A DNA stretch of 64,000 bases from Hoyosella sp. YIM 151337 (GCF_026041215.1 NZ_JAPEIQ010000013.1:1-64000); one strand, 5' to 3'. Counted from the first letter of the stretch, positions 17,821 through 26,433 are shown. Notes: generated by a model from the sequence alone, not told the origin. Program-made: numbers and translations.

Positions 17821-18038
17821 TCCCCTATACCGCTTTCAGATGGTTTCTCAAAGAGACTGGACTGGCGCGGCACTTTATTTCTTGTTGGGAATAAGGCTGA
17901 CTCTGATGCGGGTTTCGCCTGGCTGATGTGCCCTGGCGCATAAGTTCTCAGCGTCCTAATGTTGGCTGACTGGAAGATCCAGTGATGACTTTCCGAAGTT
18001 GGATCTTGCTCCAGCCGATATCCATGCCGTTCAACCAT
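17817..18038 (-). CDS. Possible small ORF downstream of hamB
   Basis: A 73-codon frame begins 26 bases past the hamB stop on the same strand and overlaps the end of the ImmA/IrrE gene by 4 bases on the opposite strand. The translation (MVERHGYRLEQDPTSESHHW and SRQSSLFEKPSESGIGD-like end) has no recognisable domain and no ribosome-binding site. It could be a trailing gene of the Hachiman operon or mere chance. Confidence 0.2.
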   Translation of the reverse strand: MVERHGYRLEQDPTSESHHWIFQSANIRTLRTYAPGHISQAKPASESALFPTRNKVPRQSSLFEKPSESGIGD

Positions 18039-18064
18039 AGCGTGACATGGGCACCGATCGGGCG

Positions 18065-20614
18065 TTAGTGCTGGTCCGGGAGCGTGGATTGCGTGGCAAT
18101 GAGGTCGAGGATTTCCCGCTGGATCAGGACAGGGATGTCCATGCCTTCAATGTTCTGGTGCGTAAGCCATTCGAGGCATTCGGTTGATGTCCAGTTGTCG
18201 ACCGTCACGTATTGTGAGAGAGCGATTGTTGCTGTGCGGGACATGCCAAGTGACATCAGAACCACCTCGCTCGGTCTGGAAACACCGAGTTCGAGAAGCA
18301 TCGTGATGTCTTGGCTGGGACCGACGTCGTGAACACCGCGCTCAGAGGCATAGGCGGCGAGCACATCTGAGTAACATGACAAATACTTCGGTGCCTGGAA
18401 CCGGGCGACCGTCTCAATATCGGCCATGACGTCTCTGATGGCCCTCGCGATGGAAGTCTTTCCGGTGGCACGCTGCTCGATCAGGCGCGCTAGTGGCATC
18501 CCCTTCATCCAGTTGACGACCAGATTAGCGATTTGCCATTTGCGTTTGTCTGGTCCGCCGGTCTTCGGCGGAAACCCGAACGCCGTGGTCATCGTCTGGC
18601 CGATTAGAACGAGCGCGTCTTGATATCGCTGTCGGGCGTCTTGCTCCTCCGGAAGGGGTAGTGAGAGTTCGTGGGGATCTTGGTCAGTGGCTCGAAAACG
18701 CTCGAGCAGGCGTTGCATCGCAATTGGCGAGATGCCGGCATGCCGCGGAATGAGATTGTGTGGAAACTGGGCGTGATCGATGGCGTTGATGAGGGCATGC
18801 TGGACTTCTGCCCGTTCCGAGTGGACCGCTATACGGTCCAGATGAATGGTTATGTCTCGACCGCAAGCGTATTGAGCGGCCAGGTATGAGAAAAGATTTT
18901 CGGAGCCAGTATCCGACCCCACGGCGAAGTCACTGCGTATGTAAGCGATAAGCGGAGCCACGTCACTGAGACCATGGTGTGTAGCAAGCCTTAAGTTAGA
19001 TCGACGTCTGATAGCTGGAAGGTTAGGCCATAGGTTTTCGTCGTCCGTATCGATGCACACAATGTTGCCCTGGAATTCCTTGCCCCACCGGCCAGCGCGC
19101 CCCGCGAGGTTCCAGAAGTCGGCTTCGGATAGAGGCCGTCCACGGCCTTTCTGCGGATTGCGCATAAAAATCGTGCGGCAGGGAAGGTTGACGCCCTCTA
19201 GCAACGTGGAGGTACAGACGAGGAACTCAATCTTGCCGTCACCGAAGAGACGTTCGATCTCAGACCTGATGGCGAGAGGCATGTTGCCGTAGTGGAACGC
19301 GACGCGCTTCGCGAGGGCGTCGGCCAAGCTGTATTTCGGGTGGACTGCGGTTCGCACCAGTTCTTGAAGATTCCGGACTTCCTCATCATTCATCACATTG
19401 GGACGGAGGTCAGAAATGTTCTTCGCGACTTTCTCAGCCTCGTCGGCGCCATTGATGTAAACGATGTTGCCGCCGCTGTCACCACCGAGTGCGTGAGCGA
19501 CGTACGCGATCCTCATTGGGATCCGTGTCGCGCGCTGTTGCAGCTCGAAGCTAGCGACTTCGTGGGCCTGGCCATCTTGCACCAGAGAGACGACTCTCTT
19601 CGCGGGCGCTCGGTACACTCCCTCGACTCGGATAAGGTTCTGGTTGACCGTCACGGCTTCGGATGTAATAGCCTGCGACCGGGCTGAGTCCGGCTTGTCG
19701 CTTAGGAGGATGGCGGGGTTAGCGCTGAGCGGGCTAGCAAAAATGACTCTTAGTGCAGGCCGATCCTCGACGGCACGGTCAAGGACGTGTTGGAGCAGCA
19801 CACCTCTCTCGGCGTTACCGAGCCCTTGCGCTTCGTCAACAAACAAAAGGTCAATTTCGAACGGATGGCGTGCCTGCTGGATGAGATGGAGCCGTTCCTG
19901 CGTTAGAACGAGGACACGTCGGTGGGTCTTGTCTAGATCGGGGTCCCACGGCATCACAAAGACACCGGTCCCTGCGGGCACCGCTTCGCGGAAGTCTGCT
20001 GAAACCTCTTCTACCAGTGCGCGAGTGGGTACAAGGTACACGGCCGTGTATCGGTTGTGCTGCCTGATCTGCTCCAGAAACCATTCGCGCACGATCCGTG
20101 ACTTTCCGGCGGATGTAGGCGCAGAGACACTCACCCAGTCGAAGTCCTCGGCATGCTTCCACAGCTCACTCTGGAAGGAGTTGACCGTGAGGTCCACACC
20201 GGTCGAAAGCGGAATCGATAGCTGAAGGCGCTTTCGGATCGTCTCCATTCGCAGCAAAGGAGGAAGCTGCTTCCAGATACCCGCCTGGACAAGATTGCGT
20301 GATTCCGCGAGCTCTACGGAACGATGGTTGCCAACTCGATCAAGGATGGCGGTTGCCGCGCTCTTGTGTGCCGCATCGGCATCGTCGCTTGCGAGACAGG
20401 CCGCTGCGACTCTGAGCACAGTGTTCTGCGCACGCTCGGTAGGGGTGGAGGAAAGAGCACTGGCGCATAGCAGTGCATAGTTCCAGTCAATCACGGTGGG
20501 CTCGTGGTGCATCGTGATCATTGGGAATTCCGCGTGGAGCGACTGTAAACGTATCGAGTGGACGATGTCTCGGAACTTCTGTGACTCGAACACGATCTGT
20601 GAGAGGTCAGTCAC
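18065..20614 (-). CDS. hamB: Hachiman defence helicase HamB
   Basis: An 849-residue superfamily 2 helicase, the motor of the Hachiman anti-phage system. Numbered from GTG 20614: Walker A APTSAGKS about 166-172, motif II DEAQ about 260-263 in place of DEAD/DEAH, the Ski2-like CTSTLLEGVNLP about 467-478, and motif VI NLAGRAGR about 502-509. The remaining 300 residues are a helical C-terminal region. GTG 20614 overlaps the hamA stop as GTGA, which implies translational coupling and makes it a better start than the in-frame ATG at 20677 inside hamA. In studied systems HamB restrains the nuclease HamA and releases it on sensing aberrant DNA. Confidence 0.92.
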   Translation of the reverse strand: MTDLSQIVFESQKFRDIVHSIRLQSLHAEFPMITMHHEPTVIDWNYALLCASALSSTPTERAQNTVLRVAAACLASDDADAAHKSAATAILDRVGNHRSVELAESRNLVQAGIWKQLPPLLRMETIRKRLQLSIPLSTGVDLTVNSFQSELWKHAEDFDWVSVSAPTSAGKSRIVREWFLEQIRQHNRYTAVYLVPTRALVEEVSADFREAVPAGTGVFVMPWDPDLDKTHRRVLVLTQERLHLIQQARHPFEIDLLFVDEAQGLGNAERGVLLQHVLDRAVEDRPALRVIFASPLSANPAILLSDKPDSARSQAITSEAVTVNQNLIRVEGVYRAPAKRVVSLVQDGQAHEVASFELQQRATRIPMRIAYVAHALGGDSGGNIVYINGADEAEKVAKNISDLRPNVMNDEEVRNLQELVRTAVHPKYSLADALAKRVAFHYGNMPLAIRSEIERLFGDGKIEFLVCTSTLLEGVNLPCRTIFMRNPQKGRGRPLSEADFWNLAGRAGRWGKEFQGNIVCIDTDDENLWPNLPAIRRRSNLRLATHHGLSDVAPLIAYIRSDFAVGSDTGSENLFSYLAAQYACGRDITIHLDRIAVHSERAEVQHALINAIDHAQFPHNLIPRHAGISPIAMQRLLERFRATDQDPHELSLPLPEEQDARQRYQDALVLIGQTMTTAFGFPPKTGGPDKRKWQIANLVVNWMKGMPLARLIEQRATGKTSIARAIRDVMADIETVARFQAPKYLSCYSDVLAAYASERGVHDVGPSQDITMLLELGVSRPSEVVLMSLGMSRTATIALSQYVTVDNWTSTECLEWLTHQNIEGMDIPVLIQREILDLIATQSTLPDQH

Positions 20615-21558
20615 GAGACACCCAGCTTCTTTCGGACCATCTTTCGGAGCGCATCGACGTCCGGGAACGGGATGCAAAACACATCGATACTTACTTCGAG
20701 CAGTGTGTTTTTCTTAAGCCTGTCAAAGATGGCCTTGTGCCACCGTTCAGTGGCCTGAGCGATTTTGGTCGATTCCTCGTCGGCGAGCGTCTTCAGGTTG
20801 GGGTAGCTCGAGTAGTCGAAGCCGACGAGGCAGACGCCGTTCCAACGAACCTGGAGAGCCTTAGGATTCGTCTCGTCGAAGTATTGGAGAAGATGGGCGG
20901 CAAGGTCGCCCTGCTGAACGTTCAGGTTGTCGCGCACCAGCAAGAGATCCCGGCGGCGGGTATCGCCGTCAGCACCGAGGAATGGCCCGATGCTATCGAA
21001 GCAGTCTGTAAACGCAGCTGAACTTGACTGATATAGCTTTGATTCGCCCCAGTAGAGGTCCAGTACGCCATCGTCAGCAAGCTTGGCATGGACCCCATCG
21101 GAACCATGTACATGGACGTTGCTATTGGTTTTCAGTGACATCTTCGCCAAGAGTTGAGGCAGTTTGAGCGCTTGTTCCATGAGTAGGAACAGGAGTAGTT
21201 CGCCTCCTTCGCCGGTGCCGTCTCCATCGACAAAGAGTTCTCTTGCTTGTTGTTCAAGGCGGGAGAACTGACTGGTCGAACCGGTTTCTTGGAGGTGTTT
21301 TAGTGCTTGTTTGACACGGGATCGTGGGATGCAGAAGTCCACGGCGGCGCGCGCCATGGCAGTGCCAAGCAATTCGACTGCCGGATTGCCATTCGCGTCT
21401 GTGGCAAGGAAGTGTGTACGCACCGTCGCGGTTGATCCTTCGAGGTGCACGGGGACGTCATACGCAGTCAGCAGGTGCAGAAACTCGTTCGGGTCTCCCC
21501 GAACCAGGCTCTCCAGCATGTCCGCGAACGAATCGTTCACAACTCCGGTGTCGCTCAT
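20611..21558 (-). CDS. hamA: Hachiman defence nuclease HamA (DUF1837)
   Basis: This 315-residue protein carries the DUF1837/HamA nuclease core in its middle: GEGGELLLFLLMEQ with Glu117 and Glu120, HGSDGVH with Asp154, and LDLYWGESKLY with Glu172 and Lys174. That spacing is the E-D-ExK set of the PD-(D/E)XK superfamily. In known Hachiman systems HamA degrades DNA when freed from HamB, stopping phage or killing the infected cell. The ATG at 21558 has ACGGAG upstream. hamA precedes hamB with a 4-base overlap and follows an unknown gene by 12 bases. All catalytic residues appear intact, so the system is probably functional. Confidence 0.92.
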   Translation of the reverse strand: MSDTGVVNDSFADMLESLVRGDPNEFLHLLTAYDVPVHLEGSTATVRTHFLATDANGNPAVELLGTAMARAAVDFCIPRSRVKQALKHLQETGSTSQFSRLEQQARELFVDGDGTGEGGELLLFLLMEQALKLPQLLAKMSLKTNSNVHVHGSDGVHAKLADDGVLDLYWGESKLYQSSSAAFTDCFDSIGPFLGADGDTRRRDLLLVRDNLNVQQGDLAAHLLQYFDETNPKALQVRWNGVCLVGFDYSSYPNLKTLADEESTKIAQATERWHKAIFDRLKKNTLLEVSIDVFCIPFPDVDALRKMVRKKLGVS

Positions 21559-21570
21559 TCACACGCTCCG

Positions 21571-21999
21571 TCACTCAGCGGCATAACCATCACTCCACAT
21601 TGCGGCGTTCGCTTCTGCTGGATCTGGTGTCGCTCTGTCGTGTCCGATCCCGTCGGCGGCCGCGTGCATGTAGGCGATGAGGAGATCTACCGGCTGCTGG
21701 CCGACAGAACTGGCCGCTGGCGCCATATGTTGTCTCCACATCTGATAGATCCGGGTGCTACCAGTCGGTGCGATAGAGTAGGCCACTTCGCAGTATCGAC
21801 CCACATGTGGGTCCCGTTCCGCGCGCTCTCCGTGTTCGACCCCGTCACGAACCGACATTCCGGCCGACTCCGACGTCGGCCGACCATGCGGAACAGCGCT
21901 GCGAGTAGTGTCGTACATGACATCTTCAGTTGCCTGCACAACCAGCGAGCCACGCCGATGCTTGTCGTTAGCGCGTGAAGAATGAGTCCCTGTTGCCAT
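21571..21999 (-). CDS. Hypothetical protein leading the Hachiman operon
   Basis: A 142-residue frame (MATGTHSSRANDKHRRG to WSDGYAAE) on the hamA strand, ending 12 bases before hamA. It has no recognised domain, signal or membrane segment. The central part, DPHVGRYCEVAYSIAPTGST, and the helical PVDLLIAYMHAAADGIGHD are protein-like. An ATG at 21918 (MYDTTRS) is an alternative start, and neither has a strong ribosome-binding site. Tight spacing suggests co-transcription with hamA and hamB, so it might be a regulator or accessory component. It could also be a relic of island DNA. Confidence 0.45.
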   Translation of the reverse strand: MATGTHSSRANDKHRRGSLVVQATEDVMYDTTRSAVPHGRPTSESAGMSVRDGVEHGERAERDPHVGRYCEVAYSIAPTGSTRIYQMWRQHMAPAASSVGQQPVDLLIAYMHAAADGIGHDRATPDPAEANAAMWSDGYAAE

Positions 22000-22453
22000 C
22001 AGCAACGATCAGCCCGCCGGTACCCCCAACGACCGCTGGTGCCTACTCAGCCTAGCGAGGATTGCAGGTGGTGAATAGCCAGCTTGGCATGTCGACGGTG
22101 TGCACGGTGCAAGCACGGGGAGGACAGCGGCCGGATTCCGAAATGCCGCAGTTGCTTCTTGCCGGATGGTCCGGCTAGCTGTACTGACGCACAGACTTTT
22201 CGCGACGGCGTGGTGGGTCGATATGACGAAGACCGCCGGATAAAGGGCAAATTGCCGAGCATTCACGTAACCACGGCGGAACTCTCCGTATTCACCGGAA
22301 TGCGCATTCTCTTGGAAGATTGTGGCTAGCGTGCTGCACCGTGGACGACGATTAACATTTCAACGAATCGGCGGCTGTCCACTGGGCACAGCGATTCGAC
22401 CTTCTCACGTGCTCACGACGCCGAATGCGTAAGGGCGCGGTGGCGTACCGGAT
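22000..22453. other. Gene-free island segment
   Basis: About 450 bases between the Hachiman operon and the recombinase relic. Open frames on both strands are short and show no motif or ribosome-binding site. The segment probably contains the promoter of the Hachiman operon close to 22.0 kb, but no convincing -35/-10 pair could be picked out. Confidence 0.4.
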
Positions 22454-22479
22454 GCACGACTGCCCCTCGTCAGTCGTGC
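22454..22479 (+). terminator. Hairpin next to recombinase relic
   Basis: The arms GCACGACTG and CAGTCGTGC with an 8-base loop are followed on the plus strand by TTTGCTATTT. It lies 5 bases beyond the stop of the minus-strand recombinase pseudogene, so it may have terminated either strand. Confidence 0.55.
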
Positions 22480-22483
22480 TTTG

Positions 22484-23058
22484 CTATTTAGCCCGCCCGA
22501 GGTGCCGGTAGATCGTGGCCCGCCCGACACCGAGCTCGGCTGCGATCTGCGCGACGGTGTATTTGCGCTTCCCGTCCTCGCTGAGTTCGTTGTACATGTC
22601 GCGGGCCAGTTGGACCTGCCGAGGCCGCAGCTTGGGTTTCTGGCCACCGACTCTGCCCCGTGCTCGTGCTGCGGCGAGACCAACCATCGTCCTCTCCCGC
22701 ATCAGTGACAGCTCGAATTCACTGATCGCGCCGATGATCTGAAAGAACATTCGCCCCAACGCGTTTGACGCGTCGATGCCCTGTTCGATTACCACCAGAT
22801 CGACTCCGCGTTGCTCAAGCTGCTTTGACAGCTCGATCAGGTGCCCGAGGGAACGGCCGAGCCTGTCCAGCCGCGTGATGACTAGCTTGTCCCCCGCCCG
22901 GTTCGCTGACAATAATGCCTTCTCCAGTCCGGGTCTCGCGGTGAGCTTGTCCGAGGCGTGGTCGGTGAATACCTCGTCGCATCCGGCCGCGCGCAGCGCA
23001 TCGATCTATCCGTCGAGGTTCTGGTCGGCGTGGACACCCGCGCGTAGCCGATCTTCAT
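22484..23058 (-). pseudogene. Serine recombinase (Tn3-type resolvase), broken
   Basis: The intact protein would start MKIGYARVST at ATG 23058 and run through DQNLDGQIDALRAAGCDEVF and LVITRLDRLGRSLGHLIEL to a C-terminal helix-turn-helix (YTVAQIAAELGVGRATIYRHL). Two lesions break it. A lost base just after the YARVST codons shifts the frame, so the catalytic serine segment is separated from the rest. A TAG also stands where the family has the Gln codon of DGQIDAL. Downstream of these, 142 codons stay open from 22912. It is a resolvase relic of a Tn3-like element, and a probable res site lies upstream. Confidence 0.88.
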
Positions 23059-23096
23059 GGCGCTCCCCGGTTTCGTCGCGTCGCCGTCATTCGTAG

Positions 23097-23215
23097 TGTG
23101 TCAGAGACGGGGTTCGCGAGACATTGAATCGGACACGGAATGTGAGACACCTCTGTGCTCGCGAAACAGGTTTCCGCGCCGGTGTCTCACAAATGATCGT
23201 TGGCAAGACGTAGGA
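23097..23215. repeat. Probable res site of the recombinase relic
   Basis: Directly upstream of the broken resolvase, TGTC(N17)GACA-type ends occur at 23099-23123, and the 10-base inverted repeat TGTGAGACAC (23141-23150) / GTGTCTCACA (23182-23191) follows, with another TGTCTC...AAGACG pair to about 23212. Several spaced inverted motifs in the 120 bases upstream of a resolvase gene are the plan of a multi-subsite res. Confidence 0.55.
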
Positions 23216-23358
23216 CGGCGTTTGCCTGAACGTTTCAATTGAACTGCCGACTCGCAACGTGCATGTGCAAGTCGCGGGCCCGTTTGACCGAGGAAGCCCG
23301 CGCTCAGGTGGCCGACTGAGTGGATATGATCTTGGACGCCAGCCGGTGCGTTAGGACG

Positions 23359-23769
23359 TCAAGGTGTGGCTGACGGTGTCACTTGCTTGTTTTGCTGCAG
23401 ACGGACGGTTTCGGCATATCTCATGCACGAATCGCATCTCGTCAGTAGGTCGTGTTTGCAGTTAATGACGTGCTCAAGGAATCGTTCGGCATCCTCGAGT
23501 TGCGCTCGTTGTGTTCGGATCCGGTGAAGTTGCCGCTCGATCGCGCCCGTTCGCCCGGGTTCCCCGCGCTGCAGCACCTGCCGGATCTCCGGCAGGCTCA
23601 TGCCGACGTCCTGGCAAGCCTGCAAGATCCGTAGGCGATGGAGGTGCTCGTCGGTATATTCACGGTGGCCTGACGGTGCGCGGTCGGGCACGACGACCCC
23701 TACATCGTCCCAGTGCCTCAGCACATGCACCGCCACACCGATACGGTGAGCGGCCTCTCTGATCTTCAT
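23359..23769 (-). CDS. MerR-family transcriptional regulator
   Basis: A 136-residue regulator. The N-terminal winged helix is MKIREAAHRIGVAVHVLRHW, with DRAPSGHREYTDEHLHRLRIL, and the dimerisation coiled coil spans IERQLHRIRTQRAQLEDAERFLEHV. The tail has cysteines in NCKHDLLTRCDSCMRYAE that might sense metal, redox or a small molecule, but it lacks the SoxR cluster motif CxxCxC. The ATG at 23769 is chosen because the longer frame to 23889 runs into the divergent hydrolase gene and its operator. A 20-bp palindrome lies between the two genes, so it probably controls itself and the hydrolase. Confidence 0.92.
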   Translation of the reverse strand: MKIREAAHRIGVAVHVLRHWDDVGVVVPDRAPSGHREYTDEHLHRLRILQACQDVGMSLPEIRQVLQRGEPGRTGAIERQLHRIRTQRAQLEDAERFLEHVINCKHDLLTRCDSCMRYAETVRLQQNKQVTPSATP

Positions 23770-23785
23770 GAACCCATTATGGCCC

Positions 23786-23816
23786 TTGACCTCAGGTCGA
23801 CCTGAGGTTCTAGCGT
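23786..23816 (+). promoter_or_regulatory. MerR operator and hydrolase promoter
   Basis: A perfect 20-bp palindrome, ACCTCAGGTC plus its complement, at 23789-23808 overlaps a TTGACC -35 (23786-23791) with TCTAGC/TAGCGT as the -10 at about 18-20 bases. This long spacer is typical of MerR-regulated promoters. The sequence resembles SoxR-type boxes (CCTCA...TGAGG). The start ATG at 23823 lies where transcription should begin, so the mRNA may be leaderless. Confidence 0.75.
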
Positions 23817-23822
23817 CATCGC

Positions 23823-24695
23823 ATGAATACGCCAGCGCAGTTGCCGGATCCTGTCCACATCTCCCTCGATGGGGCAAGCGTCGCGACATACGTACTCACG
23901 CCCCGCCGCAGCGCTCCGCTGGGCGACGTGGTGTTCTGCCATGGCACACCGTGGTCGTCCCAAGTGTGGGCAGCGGCCGCACACCACTTAAGCAGCCGCT
24001 ATCGGGTGCACCTGTGGGACATGCCCGGCTACGGTCGATCAACGAAGGATCCGTCAGTACCAATTGATCTCGCCGCCCAGATGTCACGATTCGCGCAGCT
24101 ACTCACGCAGTGGCGCTTGGAGAGTCCATACGTCATCGCACACGACATAGGAGGAGCCGTGGCGCTCGGCGCTCACCTGCTACATGACAGCGAGTACGCG
24201 GGCTTGTTCCTTTGGGACGCCGTGACACTCGATCCCTGGGGTTCACCGTTCTTCCGCCTGGTTGCCGAACATGCCAGCGTGTTCGCGGAACTCCCCCACG
24301 CGCTCCATACGGCGCTGGTCAAGGAGTATATCTCCGGCGCGGCACACCGCCAGTTGTCACGTGATTGGGTCGACGCGCTGAGTCAGCCGTGGCTGGGGAC
24401 GCAGGGTCAGCCGGCCTTCTACCGCCAGATCGCTGCACTGCGGCCCGAACACACTCAGCCGGTCGTGCAGCGCCTGCAGCAGGTGAGATGCGAAGTGGCC
24501 ATCGGCTGGGGTGAGCAAGACCCGTGGATTCCTGTCAGCCAGGCAGCTCAACTGCAAGACCGGCTCCCCGGGAATCCACCCGCCATCACCCTGGACGGGG
24601 TTGGGCACCTTGCGCCCGTCGAAACGCCATTGCGTGTCTCCCGCGCTCTGAGCGACTGGCTCGCCGCTACTGCTGTCCGGGGTAAAGAGCGGTGA
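23823..24695 (+). CDS. Alpha/beta hydrolase with Asp nucleophile
   Basis: A 290-residue alpha/beta hydrolase. The oxyanion-hole segment is VVFCHGTPWSSQVW, the nucleophile elbow reads VIAHDIGGAVAL (Asp instead of Ser), the acid lies around WGEQDPWIP, and the catalytic His is in GVGHLAPVE. An Asp nucleophile in H-D-x-G-G is typical of haloalkane/haloacid dehalogenase and epoxide hydrolase branches, so it probably opens an epoxide or C-halogen bond via an ester intermediate. It is divergent from a MerR gene with a shared palindromic operator, so it is likely inducible. Confidence 0.88.
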   Translation: MNTPAQLPDPVHISLDGASVATYVLTPRRSAPLGDVVFCHGTPWSSQVWAAAAHHLSSRYRVHLWDMPGYGRSTKDPSVPIDLAAQMSRFAQLLTQWRLESPYVIAHDIGGAVALGAHLLHDSEYAGLFLWDAVTLDPWGSPFFRLVAEHASVFAELPHALHTALVKEYISGAAHRQLSRDWVDALSQPWLGTQGQPAFYRQIAALRPEHTQPVVQRLQQVRCEVAIGWGEQDPWIPVSQAAQLQDRLPGNPPAITLDGVGHLAPVETPLRVSRALSDWLAATAVRGKER

Positions 24696-24731
24696 CCACT
24701 CGCCGGATCCCCTCCCGTCAGCGGTCTCGAA

Positions 24732-25511
24732 CTAACCGGGGACCCCTTCCCCACGGTTGAGGAACTCGTCGATCCCCCTCCGGACTCCCGCGGTGGGCAC
24801 GGTCGTAGCGAACCATGCGGCCTCGACACCGAGTCCTTCATCGATGGGCAGGTTGATGCCGCGGGTAACTGCTGCGAGGCAGGCATGTACCGCCGTGGGG
24901 GCGTGCCGCTCGACGCGGATAGCCAGATCGGACGCGGCTTTCAGCACTTCCGAGGCGGGCACTACGTGGTTGACCAAGCCGATCTCGTACGCACGGCGGG
25001 CACCGATGGGGTCACCGGTCAGGATCATCTCGAGCGCGCGTTTGCGGCCGATGTGGCGCGGTAACCGTTGGGATCCGCCGAACGGGGGCGGAAATCCGAG
25101 TGATACTTCCGGTTTGGCAAAGGTGGCATGTTCGGCCGCCACTGCCAGATGAGCGGCCTCGACAATCTCGCAACCACCGCCGTAGGCCAGGCCGTTGACC
25201 GCGGCGATGACTGGCTTGGGGAACTGTTCGATTCGTTTGGTCAGGCCTTGGCCGCGGAACACGATGTCTTGCAACGCACGTGGAATTCCCGATCCGATGG
25301 TTTCTGCCAAGCAAGAGATGTCCGCTCCCGCGCTGAATGCACGGTCACCGGCTCCGGTGATGATGACTGACCGGATCGAATCGTCGGTTGATGCGGTATC
25401 GAGCCACGCAGACAGCTCATCGATAGTGCTGTAGTCGAGTGCGTTGAGCTTTTCGGTCCGGTCAATGGCGACAATAGCCGTGGTTTCGGCCAGCTTGACG
25501 TCGATGGTCAC
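24732..25511 (-). CDS. Enoyl-CoA hydratase/isomerase family protein
   Basis: A 259-residue crotonase-fold enzyme: VAIDRTEKLNALDYSTIDEL, the oxyanion-hole pair AFSAGADISCL and AAVNGLAYGGGCEIVEAAHLAVA, and FAKPEVSLGFPPPFGGSQRLPR with the catalytic Glu position. It probably hydrates enoyl-CoA in fatty-acid or side-chain oxidation. GTG 25511 is taken as start because GGAAGGA lies about 8 bases upstream, and an upstream extension to 25775 does not resemble the family and overlaps the preceding gene. It is the second gene after the SCO6745-type gene. Confidence 0.92.
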   Translation of the reverse strand: MTIDVKLAETTAIVAIDRTEKLNALDYSTIDELSAWLDTASTDDSIRSVIITGAGDRAFSAGADISCLAETIGSGIPRALQDIVFRGQGLTKRIEQFPKPVIAAVNGLAYGGGCEIVEAAHLAVAAEHATFAKPEVSLGFPPPFGGSQRLPRHIGRKRALEMILTGDPIGARRAYEIGLVNHVVPASEVLKAASDLAIRVERHAPTAVHACLAAVTRGINLPIDEGLGVEAAWFATTVPTAGVRRGIDEFLNRGEGVPG

Positions 25512-25569
25512 GCGGCTGTCCTTCCTGGATGTGAACTTTTCGGCTTCATTGCTCTCTCCGGCGGTTTCT

Positions 25570-26433
25570 TCAGGGCCGGGGAACGCCGACGGGGTTGGGC
25601 AGCGGTATGGCACCGGAGTCGAACAGGCGCCGGCTGATCGGTGCCGCGATGGCGATGATGTCCTCGATTCCCGTCTGTCCGACAGCGGTGACCGGGTCAG
25701 CTGCGAGAAAGTCAGTGCGGTCTTCGATGCTGCGGCGCAGCGCTCCACCATTCTTGGTGAGTCGGCCACTGACATCGATCACGCCACCGGCGCGAAGTCG
25801 CCGCTCCGAGGTCTCCCACTCTTCGTCGGTCCAGCCGCGATTGTGCTGCATAATCTCGCGGGTCACGGTTCCGGTGGCGGCGTGTGCGACGACGGCATCG
25901 ATGCCGCGCAGTCCAGCGTGCACGCAGGCGATGACGTGCCCGTCACCTCGGTGCTCGCGCAGTACAGTCGCAGCGAGCCACACTTGCGCGGTGAGATCGT
26001 CGGGTCGCGTGACACGCGACCACCCGGCGGCCAGTGGCCGGCCTGCGAAATGACAACCGTCCGCGGCCATCTCAAGGTAGGACGCGAGCTGTTCGAGGTC
26101 GCGGCGAGGGACCTGGCCCAGGTACTCGGAGAGCACGAGACGAGCCGTGGCTAGCCGCGCTTGCAGCACGGTCGCAGGATCCGCGCACACCCACGCTTCA
26201 GGCAGCGCACGGGCGACACGCCGGGCGGGGAAGCTAAAGAACATCGACTCAACGGGCGCGGCGGTCATCGCGCCGAGTGGCGCCGCCCGGCCCGCAAAGT
26301 AGCCCATCCAGTAACCGCTCATGCCGAGATCGAGTGAAACCCGGCGGTGGTGCGGTGAGAAGTATGCCGCGGCGTGCAGGGGCTCGATCGCTTCCCACAG
26401 GCGCCGTGCCAGTGTCGCTGCCGGTTCTGCCAT
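25570..26433 (-). CDS. SCO6745 family protein
   Basis: A 287-residue protein of the actinobacterial SCO6745 family: RRLWEAIEPLHAAAYFSPHH, GYWMGYFAGRAAPLGAMTAAPVESMFFSF, and C-terminal helix-turn-helix-like TDEEWETSERRLRAGGVIDVSGRLTKNGGALRRSIEDRTDFLA. Function is unknown. The C-terminal part looks like a winged helix and the N-terminal part has a haem- or ligand-pocket-like pattern. ATG 26433 (MAEPAATL) fits the family better than the in-frame upstream start at 26478. It leads an operon with the enoyl-CoA hydratase and is divergent from the MocR-like regulator. Confidence 0.87.
   Translation of the reverse strand: MAEPAATLARRLWEAIEPLHAAAYFSPHHRRVSLDLGMSGYWMGYFAGRAAPLGAMTAAPVESMFFSFPARRVARALPEAWVCADPATVLQARLATARLVLSEYLGQVPRRDLEQLASYLEMAADGCHFAGRPLAAGWSRVTRPDDLTAQVWLAATVLREHRGDGHVIACVHAGLRGIDAVVAHAATGTVTREIMQHNRGWTDEEWETSERRLRAGGVIDVSGRLTKNGGALRRSIEDRTDFLAADPVTAVGQTGIEDIIAIAAPISRRLFDSGAIPLPNPVGVPRP

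Noticed and set aside
20614-20677. Upstream ATG start for hamB inside hamA
   Set aside because: The extra 21 residues do not resemble the family, and the GTGA overlap at 20614 is the typical coupled start.
18065-21558. The Hachiman locus as a previously undescribed system
   Set aside because: hamA and hamB match the described Hachiman pair in motifs and order. Only the flanking small genes may be new.
23141-23191. TGTGAGACAC/GTGTCTCACA as another copy of the prm operator
   Set aside because: The half-sites lie about 31 bases apart in inverse orientation and sit in the res-like region upstream of a recombinase relic, which explains them better.
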